A stretch of DNA of 64,000 nucleotides, taken from assembly GCF_016919725.2 (NCBI RefSeq), contig NZ_JAJERH010000001.1, positions 145,033 to 209,032 of the forward strand, given 5' to 3'. Positions 8,150-16,319 of the stretch are shown here, piece after piece. Below the pieces are notes generated by a model that worked only from the letters and a program-made list of their open reading frames with translations, searched no databases and had not been told where the DNA came from. The position numbers and the translations under genes are program-made. This DNA comes from Virgibacillus sp. AGTR (GTDB lineage Bacteria; Bacillota; Bacilli; Bacillales; Amphibacillaceae). Each line of letters starts with the position of its first letter. Within the stretch, counting starts at the first letter, position 1.

Positions 8150-10261
8150 CTAAATAAGATTAATTTGGTTAATGATATTCTGTACATCTTGTATATTTTC
8201 TGATGCAATTAACTGCTGTACATTTTCTTCTACCGACAGAAGGTCTGTCAATTGAGAAAGCGCAGTTAAATGAGTTTCATTATCAATAGCTGCTAGCACA
8301 ATGATTAACTGTGCACGGTGCTTTTCCTTTGCTGAAAAATATACTGGTTCCTTTAATCGCAAAAAGCTCATACCTAATCTCTCTACTCCAGTTTCTGGTC
8401 TTGCATGTGGCAGAGCTATGTTTGGTGCTAATACGATGTATGGGCCCATCTCCTTCACATTATCGATCATCTCCTTAACATAAGTTGGTTTAATTGCTCT
8501 TTGCAAAACTAAAGGCTCTGCTGCTACTTTAATAGCCTCTTGCCAATTAGACACATGATCTCTGAACTGTATCGTTTTCTCTGTTAACAACTCATTAAGC
8601 ATTGGTTTTCGTATCTCCTTTACATGATGAGTTCGATCCTGCAGCATTTTTTTTAAAGTCTCTTGTAAGCCAATTGGATCTCTAATCGAAGCGAACCTCG
8701 CAATTATCTCCATAAATGCATTCGTTTCATCATGAGTTACGGTTTCTATGTTAAACATATCATTCACTTGCATTAAAATACGTTCCTTATCATGATTGGA
8801 TAAAATCGGTGCTACATGAATAACTGGGATATCCTTCTCTTTAAGATAATTCGTTGAAAAAATAACATCTACCTGATGGTGTTGCTGATTAAATTCACGG
8901 ATGGATTGAACAGCAACTACATCAAGTCCAACGATTAAGCTTTCCAGTTGGGTTTTTAGCATATTTGATGTCCCTATCCCATTTTCACATACAATAATAG
9001 CCCGATAATTTACATTCACCTGTTTTTTTTCTTTCTTTAACCATCCGCCAAAATGTAAAGAAATATATGCAATCTCATCCTCTGGTATCTGTTTGCCGAC
9101 ATAGTACTCCAAATGAACGATAACTTGCTTTGTAAAATGGTAAATTTCTTCATAATTTTTTCGAATGCTCTCTGTTAAATGATTGGAATATTTTACGTCA
9201 TACTTCAAACGATAATATGTTGGTTTAATATGTGAAATAAGATTCCTCTCTAGACCATCTCGATCATCAAAAATGACACATGCATTATTTTGGAATTCTG
9301 ATACCATACGATGAACCACACGTTGAAGACCACGTAATTCTCGTTCTGTATAATTTCGAAAATCATCATGATGGACCTTTAAGCCTAGTAAGCTCATTGT
9401 TAAAAAACATATTTCATCATCTGGGATTTCCAGTTGATATTTAGTAGTTAATCTATTAGATATGAACTGAGCTGCGTGAAAGTATACAGATTGACGTAAT
9501 ACATTCTTTTCTTCTATATCAATTGCTACAATTTGTTCTGCCTTTACTCGCTTCACTACTACCAATAACTGTATTAACAGCATTTCTACCATTTCATCTG
9601 TTAACGTTAAACCAAGTTCGCATTCCGCTTCATGAATGATAGCTAGAATAGCTTCCCTAGCATGGTCAGCTTGATGGTACAGCTTAGAAAACGGATTGAG
9701 AATTTGATAGATTTTTTTCTGAAATATATCTGATTCTTTCTGTAATAATGTATAGGATAAAATATGAGCAACTAGTCTCCTTTTCTGCTCTTCCGAACCG
9801 TCAACTTGATAGCCGATTGGTCTTGTATAATGCAGACGAAGATAATGCTTGGACAAATAAGCTTTAACATGCTTTATATCCTTTATTACAGAACTACGAC
9901 TCATGTTAGTCATATCCATAAAGCCTCTCATAGTAGAAGGCTCATTATCAGTCAATAGCCTGATTGTAAGGAGTAACTTTCTTTCTTGCTCTGAAAATTG
10001 ATATGCATAGTCATCCGTCACAATAATCCCTTGATAAATTAATTCTTTTCTAGTCTTATCTACTAAATAAACTCCTTTTCCATAGCAATTTTGGATTGGT
10101 TCTAAGCATTGCTCTGTCAGCCAATTATTAAGTTGGTCTAAATCGTAGTAAATGGTACGCTGAGAAACTCCCAATAATTCAGATAATCTTCTTGTGTGAA
10201 TTGGTTTACATTCTTTCATAACTATAGATAATAAGTACGCGCGCCTTTTATCTAATACCAT
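8150..10261 (-). CDS. BglG/MtlR-type PRD transcription regulator with IIB-like and IIA domains
   Basis: About 703 residues. In order: N-terminal HTH (SELLGVSQRTIYYDLDQL), a second HTH-like segment, two PTS regulation domains in the middle, a IIB-like segment (IIVCENGIGTSNML) and a C-terminal IIA domain with the active histidine in ALPHARPE. Such proteins activate their PTS operon and are controlled by phosphorylation through the PTS. A frame start (TTG) exists at 10294, but AGAAAGG followed by 9 bases and ATG at 10261 is the better start. It is the first gene of the operon and probably also supplies or mimics the IIA function. Confidence 0.88.
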   Translation of the reverse strand: MVLDKRRAYLLSIVMKECKPIHTRRLSELLGVSQRTIYYDLDQLNNWLTEQCLEPIQNCYGKGVYLVDKTRKELIYQGIIVTDDYAYQFSEQERKLLLTIRLLTDNEPSTMRGFMDMTNMSRSSVIKDIKHVKAYLSKHYLRLHYTRPIGYQVDGSEEQKRRLVAHILSYTLLQKESDIFQKKIYQILNPFSKLYHQADHAREAILAIIHEAECELGLTLTDEMVEMLLIQLLVVVKRVKAEQIVAIDIEEKNVLRQSVYFHAAQFISNRLTTKYQLEIPDDEICFLTMSLLGLKVHHDDFRNYTERELRGLQRVVHRMVSEFQNNACVIFDDRDGLERNLISHIKPTYYRLKYDVKYSNHLTESIRKNYEEIYHFTKQVIVHLEYYVGKQIPEDEIAYISLHFGGWLKKEKKQVNVNYRAIIVCENGIGTSNMLKTQLESLIVGLDVVAVQSIREFNQQHHQVDVIFSTNYLKEKDIPVIHVAPILSNHDKERILMQVNDMFNIETVTHDETNAFMEIIARFASIRDPIGLQETLKKMLQDRTHHVKEIRKPMLNELLTEKTIQFRDHVSNWQEAIKVAAEPLVLQRAIKPTYVKEMIDNVKEMGPYIVLAPNIALPHARPETGVERLGMSFLRLKEPVYFSAKEKHRAQLIIVLAAIDNETHLTALSQLTDLLSVEENVQQLIASENIQDVQNIINQINLI

Positions 10262-10450
10262 TTTGAAATACCTTTCTAGAAAGTAATTTTGCAAAAATAA
10301 AAAGCTGATTTATTTTTGCATCGCTTTACACCGTAATTATAACCCTATTATTACGTTTGTGTAAGAGGTTTCACAGACCATAAAATGTAAGATTATGATT
10401 TTGCAATAATAAACAGTAGAGCAACATCACAGACAGCCTATATCCATGAA

Positions 10451-10491
10451 AAAGCGAAGATAGTTCAAGTAATATCAACTATCTTCGCTTT
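10451..10491. terminator. bidirectional intrinsic terminator hairpin
   Basis: AAAGCGAAGATAGTT and AACTATCTTCGCTTT form a perfect 15-bp stem with an 11-base loop; A and T runs on the two sides let it act in either direction. It separates the PTS operon promoter region from the DNA downstream of the XRE/YkvA gene. Confidence 0.75.
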
Positions 10492-10884
10492 ATATAATCT
10501 TTCATTTATATAGGTCTTTTCAATAATATAACGACTGCTGTTTAACCTAGTATCATAGAATACTCTAAATTACATACAAATCGTACTTTATATTTCTGCT
10601 ACTCCAAGCACCGTGTTTTGTTCACTTTCTATTATCATTAATTCAGCTCTTTCAATTTCTTTGGTTTAAAGCGATTTGGCTGGATTCATTTAATTTTACT
10701 ACTGTATACGCATCGTCATCGGCTGCTGTGAAGATACTTCAACAGACAATTTCAAGGAAGCTCTTTTCCCCAGGACTTCAAAATCAAACATATACCAAAA
10801 TACTTGGTTTACACAATAGAAATAAATACCCTGAAATGATTTGAAAAAGTACCTACACGCTTCATTTTATATGCATCGCTCCTA
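10492..10884 (-). other. gap with possible decayed coding DNA
   Basis: On the minus strand short stretches such as VFWYMFDFEVLGKRASLKL and EIERAELMIIESEQNTVLG appear in different frames between stops. They may be remains of a lost gene; the family is not recognised. Confidence 0.25.
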
Positions 10885-11517
10885 TTATTTTTGCGATAAA
10901 AGCTGGGTTGCAGTTTGAACAGCAATCGCATCATCAATAAAGCCGATTGGAAATAGGTAATCAGGCACTAAGTCCATCGTTAAGATAAAATAGATTAACA
11001 CACCACCCATTACAGCTAGTTCCTTTGCGTTCCCCTTACGTAATGTAAATTTCGTAAATATATCCTGAAGCTGTTGGATGTATGGTCCAACACCTGCTAC
11101 CTTTTTCACTTTTTCTTTAAATTCCTTACGTATGATTTCTTCCCCTTCATCCGTTCTAGAGTATTGTTGATAAGAAGATAACCGTTGCTCTAACAAATCA
11201 AGGGTAAATTCCTCTTGATGGATATCCGATTTTTCTATAACTTTTTGCATTTGTCGTATCGTTTCATTAGCATCATCAGTTACATTCTTTTCGATTTCAT
11301 AACCAGCAGCTCGCATCAAATTTACAATCGGAACGTCCAATACTTGAGCAAATACTTGTAAATGATTTAAGTTAGCACGTCGCTTTCCATTAACAATTCG
11401 CGATATCGTCGCTACATCGATGGAAGTCAATTTACTGAATTTACGCATAGATAATGATTTTTTATGCAAGAGTTCCTTTACTAAAGAACCTAACGTATCA
11501 TTTTCATTTAGAGACAT
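10885..11517 (-). CDS. XRE-type DNA-binding protein with C-terminal YkvA (DUF1232) domain
   Basis: About 210 residues. Residues 8-65 form a Cro/XRE helix-turn-helix (SMRKFSKLTSIDVATISRIV), the middle is charged and helical, and the end carries the YkvA motif DLVPDYLFPIGFIDDA, a short membrane-associated segment. The combination suggests a membrane-linked DNA-binding protein. A GTG at 11523 is too near the ribosome binding site GAGGAG; the ATG at 11517 has 8 bases spacing and is chosen. It is divergent from the LCP gene, and two dyads lie between them, so it may control that gene and itself. That role is inferred. Confidence 0.75.
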   Translation of the reverse strand: MSLNENDTLGSLVKELLHKKSLSMRKFSKLTSIDVATISRIVNGKRRANLNHLQVFAQVLDVPIVNLMRAAGYEIEKNVTDDANETIRQMQKVIEKSDIHQEEFTLDLLEQRLSSYQQYSRTDEGEEIIRKEFKEKVKKVAGVGPYIQQLQDIFTKFTLRKGNAKELAVMGGVLIYFILTMDLVPDYLFPIGFIDDAIAVQTATQLLSQK

Positions 11518-11583
11518 TGTCACTACTCCTCATCTATAAAACTCTTTTTTACTTTATACCTTCATTATAATTTTGTCAAAAAC

Positions 11584-11600
11584 GTTGTATTTAAGTCAAC
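11584..11600. promoter_or_regulatory. operator-like dyad 1 (GTTG-N9-CAAC)
   Basis: GTTGTATTTAAGTCAAC. It has the same 17-base architecture as the dyad at 11704 and lies 67 bases upstream of the XRE/YkvA start. Confidence 0.4.
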
Positions 11601-11703
11601 ATATTATGATGTGTTATTTATCAAAAATACAATCCATTTCTTAATAACACTTAATATAGTTCAATTACATTCTATCTCCAAGACATCTCCATCTATAAAG
11701 AAT

Positions 11704-11720
11704 GTTGACAAAAAATCAAC
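11704..11720. promoter_or_regulatory. operator-like dyad 2 (GTTG-N9-CAAC) overlapping a -35 box
   Basis: GTTGACAAAAAATCAAC, with 5-bp arms GTTGA/TCAAC. It covers the TTGACA of the promoter that reads toward the LCP gene, where a bound repressor would block RNA polymerase. Confidence 0.45.
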
Positions 11721-11733
11721 ACATCTGTATATT
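11705..11733 (+). promoter_or_regulatory. sigma-A-type promoter of the LCP gene
   Basis: TTGACA, exactly 17 bases, TATATT: consensus -35 and one mismatch at -10. The RNA would carry about 130 bases of leader before the coding start. Confidence 0.65.
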
Positions 11734-11874
11734 GGAAAATAATTATATCATATTTAATTCCATATAAAGGGAGTAAGTTGTAAAAGAAGCTTTTAGTAAT
11801 ATCAACTATACTATCAAGAGAGGAAAGCATAAGTACGTTTTACTAGTACAATACAGATGATGAAGGTGAGAAAT

Positions 11875-12819
11875 TTGGGTAAAGCAGCCAATAACCAAGT
11901 TAAAAGAAAAAAATTACGGAAGAAACGAAATCGAAAACTGATTTTATCGATAACATTATTAACTACAATGATCATTATTTACTGTGTATATCAATATAAT
12001 CAGGGGTTATCAATGAATAAAGGAGTAGCCAATACGACTGTTGAGCCATTTGAAGGAGAGGAAGTACAATTTGGAGAAATAAAAGTACTTTTAATAGGAA
12101 CCGATGCTCGAGGAGAAGAAAAAGGTAGATCCGATACATTGATGATTGGTTATTACAACCAGCATACACATCAAATAAAAATTGTATCCTTAATGCGTGA
12201 TACATACGTTGAAATTCCTGGTTATGGAATGCAAAAATTAAATGCAGCTTACTCTTTCGGGGGTCCAGAGTTATTAAGAAAAACCATTAAACATAATTTT
12301 GATATTAATATTAACTACTATGCAACCGTCGATTTTAATGGTTTTCCTAAAATTATAGATTTAGTTGCACCTGATGGGATAAAAGTAAATATTGAAAAAG
12401 AAATGTCTAAAGGTATCGGCATGACACTGCATCCTGGCGAACAAATTTTGCATGGTGATCAATTATTAGGCTATGTTCGCTTTCGAAAAGATAGTCAAAA
12501 TGACTTCGGTCGAGTAGAGCGTCAGCAAGAAGTATTGTCAAAATTAAAAGATCAAGCATTGAGGATCAATCAATTAGTTAAACTTCCAAAAATATTAGGA
12601 GCTACCAACGCTTATATAGATACGAATGTAAATACACAAATTTTATATTCGATAGGTAAAGGTTTACTTACACATTCCAACGAAGGAGTAGAAACCTTAC
12701 GCATCCCTACCGAAAATTCTTATACAAATTTACATGTAGATGCTGGAGCGGTGTTAAACATCGATCTTGAAAAAAATAAGCAAGCTTTAAAAGCGTTTTT
12801 AGAAAGCGATTATAAATAA
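11875..12819 (+). CDS. LytR-CpsA-Psr (LCP) family cell-wall ligase
   Basis: About 314 residues: a very basic N-terminus (KRKKLRKKRNRK), one membrane helix, then an extracytoplasmic LCP domain. Recognisable are LLIGTDARGEEKGRSDT, SLMRDTYVEIPG, KLNAAYSFGG and LGYVRFRKDSQNDFGRVERQ, including the arginines and aspartates that bind the polyprenyl pyrophosphate. LCP enzymes attach teichoic acids or other polymers to peptidoglycan. ATG 11857 has no ribosome binding site; AAGGTGAG lies 4-6 bases before TTG 11875, which is taken as start. A terminator follows at 12855. Confidence 0.87.
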   Translation: MGKAANNQVKRKKLRKKRNRKLILSITLLTTMIIIYCVYQYNQGLSMNKGVANTTVEPFEGEEVQFGEIKVLLIGTDARGEEKGRSDTLMIGYYNQHTHQIKIVSLMRDTYVEIPGYGMQKLNAAYSFGGPELLRKTIKHNFDININYYATVDFNGFPKIIDLVAPDGIKVNIEKEMSKGIGMTLHPGEQILHGDQLLGYVRFRKDSQNDFGRVERQQEVLSKLKDQALRINQLVKLPKILGATNAYIDTNVNTQILYSIGKGLLTHSNEGVETLRIPTENSYTNLHVDAGAVLNIDLEKNKQALKAFLESDYK

Positions 12820-12854
12820 GTCCGAGCTAATTTACGATAATATAGACTAGACAC

Positions 12855-12894
12855 GGGACTGTGTAAGTGAGAGAGCTACACAGTTCCGTTTTTA
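12855..12894 (+). terminator. intrinsic terminator after the LCP gene
   Basis: GGACTGTGTA pairs with TACACAGTTCC, followed by GTTTTT. Confidence 0.85.
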
Positions 12895-13138
12895 AAACGG
12901 GCTCTATCATCGCTCATCAAGAAAACACTCATTTTTCCGGGCACGACTTCAGCATCCATATTTCCAGAAAACCCTTTCATTTTTTACTCGTATTTTCCAC
13001 CCCTTAGTAAATTGAATAGGACGTAACGACAAAAATTATTGTTGCTTAATACAGGAATATTCAACACTCAACCTTACCTAGGCTTGCTTCTTAATCTGTT
13101 TTACTATTCATACATAATCTATTAAGACAAAAAATAAA
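12895..13138. other. intergenic stretch, no feature seen
   Basis: Between the LCP terminator and a small minus-strand gene there is no convincing ORF or structured element. Confidence 0.4.
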
Positions 13139-13330
13139 TCATATGTAATCACTTACAATTTCGTTGATTGCAGATTCATTATATAATAGATCTGCGATTA
13201 CTAAGTAAACGAATGTTCCAACCACTATAAACAGCATGAGTACAATAAGTATTAGAACGATATTTCCAATCACCTGTATCACCTTAGAATTCATCCATTT
13301 TTTCAACGGATCTTTCATCTTTTGAAACAT
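13139..13330 (-). CDS. small single-span membrane protein of unknown function
   Basis: 63 residues: a basic amphipathic start (MFQKMKDPLKKW), one long hydrophobic segment (about residues 22-48) and a short acidic tail. GGGGAGGG lies a few bases upstream of ATG 13330; the GTG two codons earlier overlaps it. It ends about 28 bases after the nitrilase-family gene start region in the same direction, so the two may be co-transcribed. No family is recognised. Confidence 0.6.
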   Translation of the reverse strand: MFQKMKDPLKKWMNSKVIQVIGNIVLILIVLMLFIVVGTFVYLVIADLLYNESAINEIVSDYI

Positions 13331-13358
13331 TTCCACCCTCCCCTTTTAATTTTCCGTG

Positions 13359-14162
13359 CTAAAACAACTTTTTATACAAGTGTGGTACTCTACTTTCAAA
13401 AACAGGTATATCTTTTCTAACTTGAGGAACTGTTGATGCATCAATTTGTGTGCAGAATGAGTCCTCGGAATACCTTGAACCCTCCACTACTATTTCTCCC
13501 CAAGGATCGATTACCATCGACTTACCACAAAATAGAATATTATTATATTCTCCTACTCTGTTTGCAGAAACAACGTACATCTGATTTTCAATAGCTCTCG
13601 CCAATTGGAGGATTCTCCAATGAGCAGCCCTAGCCTCTGGCCACTCTGCAACGACATGAAGAATTTCGACTCCCTCAAGCGCTAAAGAACGAATGACCTC
13701 CGGAAAACGCAAGTCATAACATATAATTACACCCATCTTTACTCCTTCAAGTTCAAACACTGTTGGGGGCTTTTGACCACCTGTTAAGTACTTATGCTCA
13801 TCTAGCATAGGAACTAAGTGGACCTTATTGTATTGATACACAACAACTCCATTACGATCAATAATGAAGGACGTATTATAGAAGCAATCATTCACTTTAT
13901 TTGCAACTGAGCCCCCAATGATGTTTACATTTAGCGATAGCGCTAAGTTTTGTAAGAAACCTTTTGTTGGCTCACCACCTATATCTGCTTGTTCATCTAA
14001 TGATGGTAGTGTATAAGCAGTTGTCCACATTTCTGGTAACACAACAACATCTGGTTTATTTTTAGCTACTTCTCTTTTCATCCACTCTTTTACTTTAGCT
14101 CGATTTTTGGACGGGTTACCAGGGACAATATCCATCTGATAGATAGCATATTTCAATATCAT
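13359..14162 (-). CDS. carbon-nitrogen hydrolase (nitrilase/omega-amidase type)
   Basis: 267 residues with the full Glu-Lys-Cys catalytic set of the nitrilase superfamily: E44 in LPEMW, K113 in YNKVHLVPM and C148 in VIICYDLRFPE. Length and the DLRFPE context resemble omega-amidases (E. coli YafV, Bacillus MtnU-like enzymes), which deaminate 2-oxo acid amides such as alpha-ketoglutaramate. The frame extends to 14225, but GGAGGG six bases before ATG 14162 and the family start MILKYAIYQMDI fix the start. No salvage genes adjoin, so the exact substrate is open. Confidence 0.85.
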   Translation of the reverse strand: MILKYAIYQMDIVPGNPSKNRAKVKEWMKREVAKNKPDVVVLPEMWTTAYTLPSLDEQADIGGEPTKGFLQNLALSLNVNIIGGSVANKVNDCFYNTSFIIDRNGVVVYQYNKVHLVPMLDEHKYLTGGQKPPTVFELEGVKMGVIICYDLRFPEVIRSLALEGVEILHVVAEWPEARAAHWRILQLARAIENQMYVVSANRVGEYNNILFCGKSMVIDPWGEIVVEGSRYSEDSFCTQIDASTVPQVRKDIPVFESRVPHLYKKLF

Positions 14163-14289
14163 TCTTATCCCTCCAACATCGTTTTTTACTTCTAGCCCTT
14201 TATGCTTTTCACCACTATGTATCATACATCACAATTATCATAATTATCAATATTCAAATTATTGAAAAGCGAAAGCAGTTTCTATAAGA

Positions 14290-14755
14290 CTACCTTCACT
14301 TAATTACATTCTATTGTGGCAGATATCGAAAAACGATTACCTAACTTAGTGATGGAACCAGCAAAGCGACTTACTACCCCTAATGCTACTACCCCTAATG
14401 CTGTATGGTTAATTCTCCCTTGCTTATAGTTGTCTCCATCTTCATGATAACACATAATCCTGCCGATAGATGACCACCCTATGTTCTAGTCTACTTGACA
14501 TTTGTTCATTTACGATATGAACTACAAATGCTTTGGATTGTAAAATATTTCTAACATTATCCTTTTGTATTCTATCCTCTTTGCGCTGAAAAGATTGTGA
14601 AATGGTTGGAGGATGTTACGATACGATATTAAAAAAGCTGATGGTGCTCCATGAATAGTACTGTCTTCAGTCTCAAATGCCATCGATCGCGGTACCACAC
14701 TACCAATTAAATGTATTGGATTCAAAGAAAGCACTCCTACGCTACCCCCCTCCAA
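14290..14755 (-). pseudogene. flavin reductase-like domain protein, decayed
   Basis: From the right, minus frames give LSLNP, then HLIGSVVPRSMAFETEDSTI and HGAPSAF, the FMN-binding start of flavin reductase-like (DIM6/NTAB) proteins, and, after a frame break, GRINHTALGVV then SRFAGSITKLGNRFSI, which matches the family C-terminus. The middle is missing or scrambled. A 15-base direct duplication (two copies of ctactacccctaatg, 14370-14400) lies in the C-terminal part. A GGAGGGGGG site remains at its start. It sits right after the ring-cleaving dioxygenase gene, which such reductases often accompany. Confidence 0.65.
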
Positions 14756-14763
14756 ATTTATTA

Positions 14764-15702
14764 TTATTGATCCAATTCCCTAATTTTAATAGGAAATAAT
14801 GTTTTTTCTAATTTCCCACGATAAATCTCATATTGCTCTGGTAATTTTAATGCTGCCCCTAACGTCGCTAATGATTCATCATGGGAAAATCCAGGAGGGT
14901 CTGTAGCAATTTCAAATAATATATTACCATGTTCTTTAAAGTATATTGCGTTAAAATAATTTCGATCTTTAACTGCTGTTACACTATAACCACTCTCCCT
15001 AACATATGTTTGCCAATCTAATTGGTCGGCATCATTTTCAGCACGCCAAGCTATATGATGAACTGTTCCAACTCCCATTTGTCCACGCCCAGCAGATGTA
15101 GTTTTTAAATCAATCATATTTCCAATATCCCCAAAAGACCGAAAACGAATAAGGTCCTCTTCTTCTTCCATTCGCTCTAATCCCATTATTTCTTCTAGTA
15201 CCTGCGCTGTTTTTTCAGGTTGCGAAGAAAATAACGTTACTCCAGCAAAACCTTTAATTGCCGCTTCAGGAGTTATGTTACCAAAAGTCCAATTATTCCG
15301 GTCACCGTTTTCTCGCTCTACAAGCTCTAATTGTAGACCATGGGGGTCTTTAAAACGTAAATACGTTTCTCTAAAACGCTTTTCCATTGTGAACTGGATG
15401 CCAAAACCTCTAAATCGTTCCTGCCAAAAATCCATCGCCCCCAGTGGAATAGCATACGAGGTGACACCTACTTGACCATCACCAATTTTACCTGGAAAGG
15501 CATTGGTCCATGGAAAAAAAGTAATGATTGTTCCTGGCTTTCCCTCTTTATTTCCAAAGTAAAGATGATACGTACCCGGATCATCAAAGTTGATCGTTTT
15601 CTTCACAAGTCGCAACCCCAATATACTTGCATAAAAATCTACATTCTCCTGCGGATGGCCAACAATTGCTGAAATATGGTGAATTCCCGCTGTTCTTTTC
15701 AC
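14764..15702 (-). CDS. ring-cleaving dioxygenase of the glyoxalase/VOC family (MhqA/MhqO-like)
   Basis: 312 residues with two VOC modules. Metal ligands are visible in HHISAIVGHPQENVDFY, LELVERE, GTVHHIAWR and ILFEIATDPPGF. Length and sequence correspond to the Bacillus MhqA/MhqE/MhqO proteins that protect against quinones and catechols by ring cleavage. GTG 15702 is the start, with AAAGGAAG upstream. A perfect 11-bp inverted repeat lies at 15729-15757, just upstream, probably the operator of a MarR-type quinone sensor. A ruined flavin reductase gene follows downstream. Confidence 0.82.
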   Translation of the reverse strand: MKRTAGIHHISAIVGHPQENVDFYASILGLRLVKKTINFDDPGTYHLYFGNKEGKPGTIITFFPWTNAFPGKIGDGQVGVTSYAIPLGAMDFWQERFRGFGIQFTMEKRFRETYLRFKDPHGLQLELVERENGDRNNWTFGNITPEAAIKGFAGVTLFSSQPEKTAQVLEEIMGLERMEEEEDLIRFRSFGDIGNMIDLKTTSAGRGQMGVGTVHHIAWRAENDADQLDWQTYVRESGYSVTAVKDRNYFNAIYFKEHGNILFEIATDPPGFSHDESLATLGAALKLPEQYEIYRGKLEKTLFPIKIRELDQ

Positions 15703-15728
15703 AACTATACACTTCCTTTGATGAATTA

Positions 15729-15757
15729 TATTTAATTAAAGTATTATTAATTAAATA
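15729..15757. promoter_or_regulatory. inverted repeat upstream of the ring-cleaving dioxygenase
   Basis: TATTTAATTAA, 7 bases, TTAATTAAATA: perfect 11-bp arms, 27 bases upstream of the GTG start. A position and symmetry suited to a MarR-type repressor such as MhqR; the sequence is AT-only, which lowers certainty. Confidence 0.45.
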
Positions 15758-15812
15758 CAATAATAGCGATTTATGCTTAGTTTGTCAACCTAACACTATA
15801 TTATTCAAGTAA

Positions 15813-16015
15813 TTGACTAGCTAAACATTTACAGGAATCAAATCCTATTATGTAATAGGCTCAATGAAGCGATAATTGGTCTGCTTAAAAGCACCGCAGC
15901 ACAAGGTAAGGCAATTTAGAACTCCAAACTTAGTCACTTAACGGTTATACTGTATGGGCTGAGTGAAAATGCTATGGGTGAGAGGGGTATTCTTCTATAT
16001 TTTAAATTCTTTATC
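15813..16015. other. intergenic stretch, no feature seen
   Basis: No coding or structural signal noticed between the dioxygenase promoter region and repeat B1. Confidence 0.35.
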
Positions 16016-16302
16016 ACAAAAAAATGAAGAAACAGTAAAAAACGAACGATAATCATCATAAATTAATTATCGTTCGTTTTTTGATTAAAGTCATTCATTT
16101 AGCACCTGAAATAAGCGAGACTCCGGCGGGAACAGCACGAGTCCGAAGATCCACGTGGTAACGTGTTTTTCTTTACCAAGTTAGCTGAAGCCGTGCCCGC
16201 GGAAAGAGCGTATATTTTCACGGTGCGGCGATGATACTGATATTGATAACATGATTATTCGTATTTTGAGTAAAAAAGTTGTGTTTTGTCCCAGACTCTC
16301 CT
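16016..16302. repeat. repeat B, copy 1 (long form)
   Basis: Shares with the copy at 60685 the blocks AAATGAAGAAACA, GCCCGCGGAAAG-like, TATATTTTCACGG.GCGGCG, ATAACATGATTATTCGTATT and the end TTGTGTTTTGTCCCAG. This copy has extra central sequence including GAGACTCCGGCGGGAACAGC, a block I recall as widespread between genes in Bacillaceae. The left terminal repeat is degraded here. Confidence 0.7.
16036..16082. terminator. perfect 17-bp hairpin with A and T flanks, inside repeat B1
   Basis: AAAAAACGAACGATAAT and ATTATCGTTCGTTTTTT form a perfect stem. It can terminate in both directions and is probably the terminator downstream of the oligopeptide-binding gene. Confidence 0.6.
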
Positions 16303-16319
16303 AATACATGTACATTAAA

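Noticed and set aside
14522..14755. 77-codon ORF as an independent gene
   Set aside because: Its middle matches the flavin reductase FMN motif and then breaks off; it is part of a pseudogene.
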